From Siphonodentalium dalli (Eukaryota; Mollusca; Scaphopoda; Gadilida; Siphonodentaliidae): a DNA stretch of 64,000 nucleotides. This document shows positions 21,912 to 34,556 of the stretch, in pieces. Position 1 is the stretch's first letter, and each line of letters starts with the position of its first letter. A model generated the notes under the pieces. The model did not search any database. It had not been told where the DNA came from and saw nothing but the letters and a program-made list of their open reading frames with translations. Both the position numbers and the translations under genes were made by a program. The stretch lies in the NCBI GenBank assembly GCA_032622095.1, contig CP136068.1, positions 130,763,989 through 130,827,988 on the forward strand, in the 5' to 3' direction.

Positions 21912-24025
21912 TATACTACCTATCTCTTCTCTCTCTCTCGCACTACCCTCACTATCCTATACACATGCATTCGACTAGAGTATCAACATCAGTCAGTTAG
22001 ATCCTATGACCAAATAAGAAAGGCTATGGAGACCGAGCATATTCTAGGTACATATCATTTATGAGCGAAGTGTAGTTTTAATGAGGTATAACTTGAAGGA
22101 AATTGGCCATATATATATAGCTAATACGACTGATTTAGACCAGATTTTGACTTTCTAAATGATACAAATGCTTACATATTAGTCAAAGTGAAGAATGAAT
22201 GCGCATTTTTTCTGTGACATAAACTAGAACAATGGAATATAGTAACAACCTTTTCTAAACTAAATAACACCATATCATTAACAGAAACACCCAATTCCAT
22301 TTGAAATACCTTCATAATGCAGATAATTGAGTTGCTAATTTACAAGTAAATGTGATGTGCACCTTTAAGGTAAGTCACCCAATGGGGTACAATAGTATGA
22401 TATAGGAACCATTTCTAAAGTAAATAACGACAAATCATCACCAAAAGACCTCAATTCCCAGGTCAATGTGTAACACTGGGCCTCAGTAATGGGTGTCCAT
22501 TGTGTTTAGATGTGGTTGCTTCGGTGACCATGTTCAACCCGATGTGTAATGTATTGTCTGTGCATGTAATTTTACAGGTATACGTGATGGGTACCTTTGA
22601 GGTAAGGGACCCCACGGGTACGATACTATGCTATAGGAACCATTTCTGAAGTAAATAAAGACACATAATTACTAGAAGACCTTAGTTCCCAGGTGTTGTG
22701 TACTAGTGGGACACTATGTATGGAGGCCCTATGAATTAAGTGAGCTTACTACGGTGGACATGATCAATCCAATGTGTAATGTATTGTCTAATTATAGAGT
22801 TTACTAAAGTGACGTGTACCTTTAAGGTATGTGACCCAAATATGGCCAATTGTATCCTATATGAAACATTTGTGAAGTAAATAAAGACACACCCTAAAAC
22901 GAAGACCTTCAATCCTACAGTGTTGCATCATGCGTCGAATGTACATGCATATGTGACGTATAACTTGAAGGTAAGCGGCTAATCTGTTATAATGCTATTG
23001 CCATTTAACATACATTGCGTCAAATTTATATGAATTAAAGCATGCGGATTGATAAAATCTATGGTAAAATCAGGGGCATTCAGACAATTTTGAAAATAAT
23101 TTGCGTTTTTATTTATGTATAAGCTGAATTAGATTTAAATGCATAAGTGACGTGTACCTTTAATGTATGTGACACAAATGCGGTCAATTGTATCCTATAT
23201 GAACTATTTCTGAAGTATATAAAGACACACCATTACTAGAAAACCTTCATTCCTACAGTATTGCCTCGTGCATCAAATGTACATACATATGTGATGTATA
23301 ACTTTAATGTAAGTAGCCAATCTGTTTCAAGGCTGTTGTCAAAAGAAGGTTATATTGCATACGCAGGGCAAACATTCAGCAGTATATCGCTCGTCGTCTC
23401 TTGAACAGTCAGCTAATGAGATGAGCAGCTGTGGAACGCAGGCTGTATACCAGACGTAATGTTATGTTCGAATTGCATAGTTCGATATTAATCAATGGGA
23501 CAGGTGTTAGTTCTAGCTAGTTAAGAATGTTTTAAAAGACATAGCATTATTCTAGAACATACTAGTGTTCAGGAACATTCTCCGCTCACGCTTATTACAT
23601 CATGTTAAGATATTCGATGGTATTGCATGTTCTAGAACTGCCGACACCTCGAATTTTATGGAATTATTTTTTTTAATTTATGATTGTCGGATCTTTTATA
23701 GGCAGCGTTGCTAGAAAAGCAATCATTTTTCTTAGCCAATATGATAAAATGTTATGGGACCCTGAATTGTTTTTATTCAAATTGGAGCTGGCATAATTGT
23801 TTTTTCTTATAACCTAGAGATATATCGAATTTAATGTCTTTTACTCCCACATGCCGAGAAGTTAGCGTTTGTGAGAGCAAATTTAATGTTTTACTGCTAA
23901 CTGTCCTGCCATGTGCCGACATGCTTCATTATTTATGTGCTTATAGATACAGGTATCAATCCTAAAGGTGCCATATACGATGCCAGTGGACCGAAATATT
24001 GATAATTGGGAATTTTCATAGCTTA
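21912..24025 (-). repeat. Right arm of the large inverted duplication
   Basis: It is the reverse complement of parts of 8,988-14,395, without the PIF-like copy 2 and without element E1, and so preserves the empty sites of both. It holds its own diverged tandem units (about 22,330-23,300). The arms are separated by about 7.5 kb. No gene is seen. Confidence 0.8.
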
Positions 24026-25085
24026 CAAGCGAGAAGATTCGAAACGTTTCCAAATGTAGAATGTTTGAGAATGTTCGAGAAAATAAATGCGTGGGTAGAA
24101 AAAAATGAGGAGTTTATTGAATATAACATAATGGAATTAAATAAACGACCTATTTATAATACAAATTAAAAAACGAGGGATTAAAATTATTATATAGAAT
24201 AGAAAAAGGAGGAGTTTATGGTCATACATAGAAAAGATGGCGTTGTAAGACTATGGGAGAATGGGACATACAAAGGGCATACATAATAAAGAGGGCGTTG
24301 CAAGACAATGGGGCATAGGGCATACACGCATACATTAGGGACCAAAATGAGGCTACAGACACGATCATATTGCTGATGTGATTCCAATAATAGCAAGTTA
24401 AAAAATCAACCCCGTGTTCTCAATTTTTTTGGAGCGAGCCGAAGTGGGCATAAGTTCGACTCCCGATCAGCTAGAGAATTCACTTCTACAAAAACAATAT
24501 TTGGTGAATATTAAGGCTGAAAATTAATAATGATTGAGGCCGTTTTGTGAGAAAATTTGGATTTCTGTAACTGAATAGTAGCCATATTCTTGCACCTGAG
24601 ACAAGAAGCAGGGACATTGAAGCTTCGCTTATGAACCAAATTGAAACGATGGTGTTTCCTTGACCAGCCTCAAGTTGATGAAAAAGCGTAATTTAAAATG
24701 CGAGCAGCTGATTACTACTCAAATGGCAGGTTGTTGAAAACAGCGGTATGTAACGCTTTTGATTGACGATGTATTGAATGAATACATGGCAAATCTTGCG
24801 ACGGAAGATTCAATCAGATAACAATTGGTAGTGCAAGGAAATTTCCTAACATGTCTGGACAGCTGTGAATGTTTTCGATAGACCATATCTGATTTTGTGA
24901 CATCACCAATTATTATCTAATAGCAACCACCCCGTGTGGGTGCTTATACCTAAATGCAGGTGAATGATGACGTCATATAATTTTTCTATGTTTTCAATAC
25001 CATGAGACGAAATTCAGGTAGCGTGTACGTTTTATTTTTGCGAAATTAACACGTGACTTCCGATCGGCCACTGCGCAGAATATAG
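24026..25085. other. A/T-rich stretch, nothing recognised
   Basis: No frame with recognisable content. A tRNA-like B-box word (AGTTCGACTCCCG near 24,451) is present without a convincing A box or fold, so I do not call an RNA gene or SINE. Confidence 0.4.
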
Positions 25086-25090
25086 CAGAA

Positions 25091-25400
25091 ACAATTATCG
25101 CAATTCGATAGGGGAATACCATTTGCGTAATGTTACTATCACAAGTATAAAGTACTCTGATAACTTATCGCCAATTTCATGATTTATAAATTTTAGTCAT
25201 ATCATCTTCGGCTTGTTTTATTTTATCTTCATGAAAAGGAATACAAAATGGGGTGATATATATATATATATGACGACAAATAGAATCAAATAAGCCATTT
25301 TCTCGTGAAACCTAGGACAGACAGGGTAGGTAACAAAATTGTTGATATCTGAATACGAACATTGGAGTGTTCCCCTATCGTATTGCGATAATCACCAACC
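25091..25400. repeat. Short inverted-repeat element (possible MITE)
   Basis: ATTATCGCAATNCGATAGGG and its complement occur at about 25,091-25,120 and 25,369-25,398, enclosing about 250 bp with a TA microsatellite. I see no clear target duplication. Confidence 0.4.
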
Positions 25401-25940
25401 GAAAAGTATCAAGGATGAGTTTCAGATGTTATCATCTGATTAAGTTCATTCCTTGATTCTAGATAATCAGTTCTCATCGAGGATTAATTACAGCCTTTTC
25501 ATCGGATAAAAGCCATTGCATGACATAGTGGCTTATTTCTGTCTCTCTACTTGCTTGATTTCGTGAAGAATTACGTTTTCTCCACTTCCAAGTTCAACTT
25601 CCGTATTCAACACAGTTCAAGTTCAATCGACAGTTGGGCAACTGTAAACCAGTGTAAGCTGTTACAGTCAAGATTCAAGAATCATTTAATCAACACAAAA
25701 GTTCAAGTTCATGGGACAAAAATGAGCGAATTCTGTGTTGTGTGCAATGTATGCTGCAATTGTGATTCGATCAGTCCATTAAACTTCAAGCAGTCAAGTT
25801 CAACGAACAAATATCTGATGAGGTTGTGGAGGTGTTGTTGTGTATGGTCCTGCACTGGAGGAATTGTTTGAAAATCCAAGTTTTAGGTAGGTTTATTTGC
25901 TTTAAAAATTATAGCATTAATTATTTTTTCATTTAATTGT
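25401..25940. other. Unassigned stretch before the minisatellite
   Basis: A 106-codon frame at 25,551-25,871 has no recognisable domain and overlaps a region with repeated TTCAAGTTCA words. I see no support for a gene. Confidence 0.3.
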
Positions 25941-26655
25941 TTGTCGACATTCGTCGGTAATACTCATTTGTCACTATTCGTTGGTCGTCATTCGTCAGTG
26001 TGTTTGCCTTCAGTGGTTTTTCGTTGTCGGTGTATTTGTCATCGGTCGTTTTTTCGTCGGTCGATTGCCTTCATCCGTTGTTCACTTGTCATCAGTCGTT
26101 TTTCGTCATCCTTGTCATTTATATCATCACTCGTTTCTCGTTAGTCGTTTTTTTTGTCAGTCGTTTTTTTCGTTTGGTGTTTTTCTTCGTCGGTCGTCAT
26201 TCATCATTTCACGACATTTGTGGGTTGTTTGTCGTCATCCTTGTCATTCGTCGGTCATTTGTCGTCAGTCATTTGTCGTCATTCGTCAGTCGGTGTGTTT
26301 GTCGTCAGTCATTTTTCGTTGTCGATCGCTAGGCGTTGTGTTTATCGTAGATCATTTTTGTCATCGTTTGTCCTCATCCGTCGGTCGGTGTGTTTGTATT
26401 CAGTCATTTGTTCGTTGTCAGTCATCGTTTGTCGTCAGTCGTTTTTTCGTCACTTTTTTGTCTTCGTCGGTTGTTTGTCGACATCTGTTCGAACTTTGTT
26501 TGTCATCGTCATCATCGTTTGTCGTCAGTCGTTGTGGTTGTCGTCGGTCAGTTTTCTTTGTCGGTTATTCGTTGTCCTCTTTCAATTGCTTCATTCGTTT
26601 GTCGTCATTCATTGTTCGTCGTTGGTCATTCGTTGTTCGTCGTCATTCGTTAATT
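25941..26655 (+). repeat. Degenerate TCGTC/GTCATTCGTCGG minisatellite
   Basis: About 715 bp made almost wholly of variants of TCGTCAGTCGTTTTTCGTC and TCGTCGGTCGT. Because stop codons are rare in this word set, all three plus frames stay open for 87-249 codons as Val/Ser/Arg/Phe/Cys-rich strings; these are not genes. The repeat is strand-asymmetric (T/G/C on plus, hardly any A). Confidence 0.85.
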
Positions 26656-27340
26656 TAATTTGTTCAATTTGTGTTTTGCAGCACTGGGTAGATTTTTGTA
26701 TAGTATTCCCTACCAATACATATATTTTCATTGTAAACTGTTTGGCATATTGCGATGCAAATCCAGTTAAATTCAGCCCTGGTTTTTGTTGTTCATTGTA
26801 TGTTGTTGTCGTTGTTGGTCGCCGTTGTTGGTTGTTCGTCGTCGTGTTAAATTTGCATCATTGTATAATTTTGGTCTGGACCATGGGGTGCAGTTGGATA
26901 TAAGTATTTGAAACCCTATGTCACAAACCCCCCTGTAGCCATGTCACCGTCAACGTCCATGTACACTAATACAAATTTATACATAGTCGTACTGCTGGGA
27001 GGGCTACACCGTGGTAACCTCCTAAACCGTGGTAAGGTTACCACTTCAACACTACGTGTATATGTGGAACATATAGGCATGGATGGCCTTTTTTATCTAT
27101 TATATATTTTGGAACTTCTGTATGTATGTATGTATGTGTTTATGTATGTATGCATGTATGTATGTGTGTTATAGACTCGAAAACTGCTTAACCGATCCGA
27201 CTCAAATTTGGTATGTACATGTAGGCCTACTTTGATCCGGGGAACAAAATGGGCGGGTCCAACTTCACACGCGACCTTGTCCTTGACCTTGTTGAGGCTC
27301 CAACAATCGATCAATTCAAATATACATAGACTCATTCTTC
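26656..27340. repeat. Unassigned stretch with a TATG microsatellite and a dispersed-repeat fragment
   Basis: TATG-type repeats run from about 27,120 to 27,168. Beyond them, 27,175-27,310 has words typical of dispersed repeats (CTCAAATTTGGTATGTAC, then GACCTTGTCCTTGACCTTG), but the ends cannot be set. No gene. Confidence 0.5.
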
Positions 27341-27659
27341 TATTATATAAAATACGAGTTCGACGACAAGTAATATGTTAAAGTGACTCACAAGTAAATA
27401 TCGAATGACGATACATTTATTTGTGATCGTGTCGTTATTTGTTTAAAATACGTATCAGTTGACATATACGCACCCGTTCACTCATTAAAACCAACATATT
27501 TAGACCATTTTAGGGAACCTCCGCGAATTCGGGCTCCTCCGCAATTAGACCTCCATAAATAGGGATCGACTGCGAATTGTTAATAACACCATGTAATACA
27601 GCAGGATAGCCTACACGTAATTTTAATTGGTTCGTTGATTGTGATTGACACAGCCACTT

Positions 27660-27830
27660 CAGGCTATTAATATCCTGTGGAGTTTTTCCGTGGTACTCGC
27701 TGGTCCTTGTGTCGATTATTTATGCCTCTAGTATTTTAAACAAAGCAGTATTGTGCAAGTACATGTAGATCTTATGTAAATGACATTAAGCCGGAATCAT
27801 TATTAGTGGTTTTCCTGATATACATGTACA
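27660..27830 (+). repeat. Dispersed repeat, copy 1 of a direct pair
   Basis: It matches 29,088-29,258 with many substitutions: shared words include ATATCCTGTGG, GTGCATGTAGATC-type and GACATTAAGCC. The two lie about 1.43 kb apart in the same orientation. Confidence 0.6.
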
Positions 27831-29087
27831 TGTAGAATTACGTAAATATAACGTTACCTAGTACATGAGTTTATCTGTCCAACATGTAGATATTACGTAT
27901 AATTCACGTACATATATCCACCTACAGGAGAGTCATTAAGTTCCTAACATATCTAACTTTCGTGTGACTGTACAGATATAGTTTTGATACACTTTGGATA
28001 TGTTCTTCGTTACCGAAGTAGTAGTTCAGTAAGCGAATATATAACATATATATAACTGTATCATGTATCTGGTATGCAAACCCGGAGATGTCATCGGGAT
28101 ACTTCGGCATGAACCATTTCTACGGAACAATATGAGATATTTATGCATGTATCTCATACGCAAATGACACACGAAGTCTTTCAATAGTTTCATAATAGTG
28201 TATATGTACAACAGTCGTATTATTGTGCATGCTGGATATTGCATTGACGAGAGCTCTCGTGGGTGAGTTATGTCATGCGGGATATTAAATCACATCATTC
28301 ATTCACAATGACATGCCCCGTTTTACGGTCAAAATACCGCAAGTGTAAAATTTCAGAGATTTTACCAGCGTTGTACAGACATTTGCTTGTTGTCTAGAGA
28401 GCATCATGTATTTGATATTCATCAATACGAACTACATGTATGGTTAGCACTCTGTTAGCGAATGTTCACCAGCTTCAAATCTCGGCCCCTGGGTATTGAT
28501 CACTATTGACCGGGGAAATACAGAAATATTTTAGAACAGTTGCCTTAATGTTTAATTTAGTTTTTGGATTATTCCAGATATTGTTGTCAATTCCATTGCT
28601 GTATATATATAGTGTATAATTCAAGAGAGGTTAGATCTATAACGGACATCAATTTAATAAATTTCATAAAGAACCGGGACTTCTCTCAAGACGTGGCATC
28701 CCGTTCATATATACAGAAAAAAGTTGTATACTTAGATAGTATACATATATGTAGACATGCATCCAAGTTCGTGGATGTCATGATGTCATACCATGAATTA
28801 AGCATGATTAAATAGTTAAGTAGTACACATTCTGTTAGAATAGGAGTCGAGCAAATGCAGTTATCTTTGATCTCAGTTGTAGCTGAGTACCCTCTTTCAA
28901 ATTGATATAACTTAATTAGTCCAGTATGGCATTATCTCATTAACAAGTTTGAGACGACATTGGTGTTGTGTAATCTGTGTTCCAACAGGTCGCGCGCTAA
29001 TGTTAAAATGACATATATCAATAGCAATGCTGTTCCCAGTTTGGGTATAAAGATATACCACGTGTCATGTTACAGATAGTAAACTTC

Positions 29088-29258
29088 TGTGGCTTGTAAT
29101 ATCCTGTGGGATTTTTTCGTGGAACTAACCTGTCATCGGGGCGAGTTACTGTTGTATCTAGTTTTTAACTAGGATTCACTATTGTGCAGGTGCATGTAGA
29201 TCATATGTAAACGACATTAAGCCCTAACAATTGTTTGTGATTTTCCAGGATATAACAA
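29088..29258 (+). repeat. Dispersed repeat, copy 2 of a direct pair
   Basis: Partner of 27,660-27,830. A further loosely shared word, TTTGATCTCAGTTGTA, occurs near 28,866 and 29,732, which suggests that a larger segment was duplicated and has decayed. No gene is recognised between 27,340 and 30,355. Confidence 0.55.
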
Positions 29259-30362
29259 TACGTTATTATCACGTGGCTCAATGTGCACGCAGCGGCAAGT
29301 CCTTCATTTGGTTCCATATATCCAACTGTTGTGGACATCAACGACGTTAATTTCGTTTAATATCCAAATACACATGTACTTGGGATTAATTTTCGATACC
29401 TAATTCATTACTGAGTTAGAATTAAGTCAAATGCATATGTGTGTGTCATACTAGACTTATACGTCTATCTAGTCTCAGAATGGAGATCTCGTCGGGATTG
29501 TATTTCAATGTGCACCAGTTCTATTGAAATGTGTGATAGGTATCGCTGCTGCATCGTGCAACTTAAAATGGCCTACGAAATGTTTGTGGGCATGGATTGT
29601 CTCCCAGTCGTTTCTTCACATGAGCGACTGTATACATATAGTCAATTCATAATAAGTTGATATTTGGTCTGGTGACCTACACATGTAAAGTCCGAATCAA
29701 AAGGATTTAGCATTGGACAAGTGAGTCACCCTTTGATCTCAGTTGTATCTCAAGGCATGTATAGAACATGTATGGAGATTAATAAGAACACATAAGTGCT
29801 ACATAATTCAATATTGTAGAAGATGGATGCAAACCTGTAGATAATGAATACAGTTGTATTGAGCAATTTATGTGGGTACTTAAACACGACGATTTTTGCG
29901 ATGGTGCTCCATTCTTAACAAGCCAGGGAGAAGGAGCAGCAACACTGTTAATATGTTCTATATTATCATTGTAGAGACTTAGGAAGTCTTCTATACAATT
30001 GGCAAGTAAAGTACTAAGACACGATGGAGTTCCCCATGTAATAGGACCGGTACATAAACGAGCAGTTACTATCCTTAATTTAATCATATGCACTTTGACG
30101 TTTCAAATTTCATACATCTACTTCAGATCACCGTCCAGACTAATGATTTCTGAAGAATTGATATAACTTGATCAAATTTAAAGCCGCATGATCTTTCAAC
30201 ATTTTTTTTTCAATATTGGGAGCAGGAAATCACAAAATAAGCACAAATTTGTTGTATGGTAAAACAATATGTAAGCTAACAAAAGAATAAAATGACCTTT
30301 TGTTAGAATGGATGGTCAAGATTCTTGAAATCGATAACTAATAGCATGTAATGTAATTAATG

Positions 30363-30903
30363 CAGGGGGGGGGGTCGGAAAAACATTTCAGGCACGTATG
30401 GCATTTTTTCCCTTTCGATAATTTTTTGTACCCACCCCCACCGCCAAATTTTTTTCCGTTTTCGGCAGTTTTTTCCGACCATTTTTTTACACCCACACCC
30501 CCTTTTAACACTAAAACAGAGATTTGCGGGGGGAAATTCACTGTAAACAGCTGTATATGAATTTCTGTGCATACTATTGGTCATGGATGTTAACATGGAC
30601 ATGTAAATAGGAATGAGTCATTTTGAGGTCATTCGGCCAAAAAAACATGGCTGCCAGCGGCCATCTTGGATTTTAAAATTTGCAACAAAATACAACACGA
30701 TAACTGCCTGCAGTCAGTTTACAGTTAGAATTACATTATTTCTCTCATTCAAAGTGGTTTTGAAGCCCAACTCATTGCCAAAACACTAAAAAACAAGCAG
30801 GAAATTGTTTTTTAGTTGCGGTAAAAATTGCTTGTTGGTGGCTTTGACCACCCACCCACCCCGGCATACGTGCCGGAAATTTTTGTTCACCCCCCCCCCA
30901 CTG
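30363..30903. mobile_element. hAT-like MITE carrying one 160-bp-family unit
   Basis: The ends are inverted: CAGGGGGGGG...GGCACGTATGGC on the left and, complemented, CAGTGGGGGG...GGCACGTATGCC on the right. ATTAATG flanks both sides (30,356-30,362 and 30,904-30,910). CAG ends and a 7-8-bp duplication point to hAT. Inside, about 30,577-30,685 is a single minus-strand unit of the E1/E2/E3 repeat family. No transposase. Confidence 0.75.
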
Positions 30904-30910
30904 ATTAATG

Positions 30911-31500
30911 TAGTGTTTCTTTATTTAAATTGATATAGAGTTTTTATCTATATTTCATTTTCTTGGGTTTTATTTTTCTGAATTTGAATGTTCTTTCCAA
31001 TTATTATACTTTAGAGTTGCAAGCATTATGTGGGAATTTAAATGGATTGGCTTAATTTATATTAGCGGACTTTTAAAGGACGCCCTAGTGTGAATAGAAC
31101 CGTCCCTGCGAGTGGAGCCTCCAACCGTCCCTGCCAACGTCCAAACACAACATTGCCCCAACCTCTTAGTACTAGTGGAATGCAACGCACCGTTGGCAGC
31201 GACAATGGCCAAAGTTGGCCCAACGTTGGATTCCAACGTTGACACAACAATTTACTTTGGACCAACAACATATGTGTGCTACTTGGGTGTTTCAGATAAC
31301 TTTACATCTGTTTCTATGCATTCTGACAAATAATCCATCTATCGATAAAATCTAAAGATTTGTTCATGCACATTGAAGCAAGAAATATTCATACTGAATG
31401 CTAGTGCCTCCATACATCTGAAAACTGTATCAGTCTGTAACTTTATCATGTTTATAACATTTCAGCCCAAATTTGGTCCACATTCTGCATTATATCCTGT
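30911..31500. other. Unassigned stretch with CCAACGTTGG-type inverted words
   Basis: About 31,110-31,265 is dense in CCAACGT/CGTTGG words in both orientations, which makes short frames on both strands mirror each other. No gene is supported. Confidence 0.45.
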
Positions 31501-31514
31501 AAATCTAAAATAAC

Positions 31515-32190
31515 CGCCGACAGCCATGTTTCTCAACGAAATTCGAAAAAAAGATAGCTCCCATATAAAGGTAAACCTGAAAATCTATATGAAGTTTGGG
31601 ATCAATCTGATGTTGGCGGTAGGGCGTGCCAAAGGATATAGTCGTACAAAGAGTAAGATCCGAGATGGCTGTCGGCTGCCATGTTGTTTTCTCAATAAAA
31701 TCGTTCAAGTTAGATAACACCCATCTAGAGGTGACCTGTACATTATAAAACCATTAATTTATTCTATACATGTGGTCTGCAGGGTGTGCCGACGGATTCA
31801 AATGCAAAATCCAAAGGGCCATGAGTTTTAACGAAATTCAGTAAAAATATGACAGCTCCAATCTAGAGGTTGCTTGAAGATCCACGTAAAATATGGGATG
31901 AATCTGATAGCTCCCATCTAGATAAGCTAAGAATGTCTGTAAATTTCCAAAATAGAGCTCCAAACATGTAGGCTGCAGGATGTGTCGATGGATTCAAAGT
32001 TGAAATCAAAGATGGCTGCTGGCGGTCATGTTATTCATTGAATTGGTTTCCATCATCTGGAGGTCACCCCCGAGTCCATATGAAGTTTGGCGACGATCGG
32101 ATGATGAGTGTGGGCGATGTGGCATGTATGGTGTGCCAAAGGTAAATGTTGATGGACTTTGTCAAGTTGACTTAAATTCCAGATTTCCCC
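31515..32190 (+). mobile_element. Truncated tandem-repeat element, second unit family
   Basis: Four units of about 150-190 bp (anchors near 31,516, 31,664, 31,808 and 32,008) share the GATGGCTG...GCCATGTT core with E1 but have a different remainder (...CATCTAGAGGT...GAAGTTTGG...GATCGGATGA). The unit matches the element at about 42,990-43,787. No GGACG tract or hairpin is seen at the right end. Confidence 0.6.
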
Positions 32191-32489
32191 AGCTTGCTTA
32201 AACAGATACATGTGGATGGTGCGAAAATTATAAATGTAGTTTTTCCGTTAGAATAAAGAATCTGACCACTCTTCGTTATTTGATATATTGTCTACATACT
32301 GTATATAATTCACACAATTAATTCCTTGTTCACTATTAGCATTGTTCCAAAGGCCAGCATATGCCATCTTCACTGTGTTAAGGAAAAACGTTTAAGTGGT
32401 GTAATCGGGTCCGAGTCACTCTTCCCATTCCGAATATGAAACAAAAAAATTATAGCGCTGGACTAAATCTCAATTTTAACATCCTGGTG

Positions 32490-33010
32490 TATAGTGTTTG
32501 CTATCTATGGGCGATAACTCCACAGGGAAAGGGTGGACACAAGTGTTGATGCCCGTGGTCAGTAGGGCAAATCGAGGTGTGCATACGGTCCAAAGTTGGA
32601 TGTCCTGCTCCTCTTAATTTCTGAGATAGTAAAATTAAATTTTGTCAGATAAAGGGAGATAACTCCGCTGGGAAAACGCGGACAATATTAATTAGACTTT
32701 CACCGGTTACAACTCATTGGCCCAAACATACGTTCCAAATTTTAGTTTGCTACTTCTCATACTTTCCGAGATTGTTGAAAATGGTTAAGTATAATAATAA
32801 TAATAATAATAATAGGAAAAATATATATTTTTTTAATTTCACTCTGTTAAGAAATGTTGGGCCGAAATCGCGATACCTTCATTTTGTGTATCCCTTAGAT
32901 GCCTACAATCGCTAGAGATTTCGCGGTCCTCCTCCCATTAGTTCCTGAGTATTTCCAATAAAACAGAAAACGGCCGCAGTAGAAAAACAATATACCTCCT
33001 TGGTTACACC
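32490..33010 (+). mobile_element. Truncated copy of the GGGCGATAACTCC tandem-repeat element
   Basis: It matches 36,690-37,190 closely from CTATGGGCGATAACTCC through a TAA microsatellite (about 32,789-32,813) and one full AGAAATGTTGGGCCGAAAT unit, then stops. No hairpin end. Confidence 0.65.
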
Positions 33011-34180
33011 ATCACACTGGAGATCCGTGAACTCGAACAGCGGTTGAGAACTCGAACAACGGTTAACAATGAAGGACGGAAAGTGTAATTTTTATGATAT
33101 ATACCCATGCAATGTGCCAAAATTCAAATATTTTCCGAGTTCATTGTGTGTGTATATAATGGTTATATTGCATGATCGTCAAAACTCCAGTGTTTAATCA
33201 AATTTGTTTGTATATATGGGCTGATAAATGATAAATATTGCTCCGACTCGAGCATATTTTCTTGTTCAATGGAACTCTACACAGTCGCCTGTTGACCCGG
33301 ATAAAAACTTCCACCCATATTGTACAGCAAAAATATCCTCCTCGATATTCACATGCCCAGCGTTACGCGTGAAAGTGGGTCACCGACGAAAACCACGCAC
33401 AACGGTTTTCGATACCACGCGCATAGGTTACGATTCCAACTGCAAAGTAAATCCTGCTGACGAAATTTGATGGCTAAATGGTCCATGTTAGTTGAAACCC
33501 CATCTATAACATATTGCATGCATTATAGTATGCCATCAACCGACTATTGTTGTTATATAGCACATATATTTATTCCCCCAAGTGAACAACCAAATACAAA
33601 TTTTGAAACAGTATTCTGCATCCTTCCTTTAGCATAAACATGTGTAGAATGAAACCCACGAATAGAATCGTATAAATTGTTAAAAGCTCAATGTGATTAT
33701 ACGATATACCACACGCAGACTTTAATCTGGAATACTATCATCTCTGTGAATTAAGTACTAGTATATATGGACAAAACACAAGTATATGCACACTTTATAT
33801 AGCTTAGCACTCGTAAATCATAGCTCGGATACAGCGCGGAACGGAGGCGCCTGTCTTATTTCTGAAGTTGCTTTCACGTACATGCGTTTAACACATGCGT
33901 TTAAGTTACGCACGGTGCGTACACCTTTCACATAAGTGCGTTGAACTATCCGTTAGCTTTCCGCATAACGCAAGCGTTTCACACCCATGCGATGCATTTA
34001 GCTCCATTCGCTTGTTCAAAATGGATTCATCAAAAATTGTAACCTTGTCTGTAGAGTCAATATCCCGAGCAGTTGTAGGCCGAGAATACTTGGTCTAATT
34101 ATATTGTATAATAATCTAGTCTAATACGACAACAGACACTTTACAACGGCATCAACTGTAACATTGTAGTTTAATCTAGT
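33011..34180. other. Unassigned stretch, nothing recognised
   Basis: Open frames of 80 codons (33,228-33,470) and 67 codons (33,895-34,098) show no domain, signal peptide or splice context I can defend. Around 33,880-34,000 the sequence is rich in ATGCGTT/AACGCA words. Confidence 0.35.
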
Positions 34181-34184
34181 ACGT

Positions 34185-34556
34185 ACTTTCCATGTTACCA
34201 TGGTAGTACCATGCGGGGTAGTATACCATACTACAATGCATGGTAGTACCAACTGTAATCAAAAGCATGGTAGAGTACTTAGTACAGTGCCATGGTATAG
34301 GACATTGTACATATCAATTTAACGTGGTTGTACCATGGTAGTATACCGTGGTAGTACTATACTGACACGGTAGTACCAAACTGCCATTGTAGTATAATGG
34401 TAAACTATGCCCCTACCCTAGTAGAGTTCCAATGTATCATGGTAGTACCATGGTCAATATCACTTATCGTACCATGTTAGTACGACACTACCATGGTAGT
34501 ACCACGGTAGTACCGCGATAGTACCACGGTAGTACCATTGTAGTAACATGGTGTTA
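34185..34556. repeat. Self-complementary ACCATGGTAGT minisatellite
   Basis: About 370 bp built from variants of GGTAGTACCATGGTAGTACC. The unit contains CCATGG and GGTAGTACC, so the array can pair with itself over many registers. Confidence 0.75.

Noticed and set aside
8988-24025. Inverted arms read as a Polinton/Maverick
   Set aside because: Size fits, but no polymerase B, integrase, ATPase or capsid frame is present, and no 6-bp target duplication was found.
25981-26903. Frames of 225 and 249 codons
   Set aside because: They lie in a TCGTC minisatellite and are Val/Ser/Arg/Phe-rich in every frame; openness comes from the repeat word, not from coding.
28437-28485. tRNA-like A and B boxes (TGGTTAGCACTC and CTTCAAATCTC)
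   Set aside because: Spacing is plausible but the cloverleaf does not form and both boxes deviate; at best a decayed SINE head.
33228-33470. 80-codon plus-strand frame
   Set aside because: No domain, no splice sites in register, isolated among repeats.
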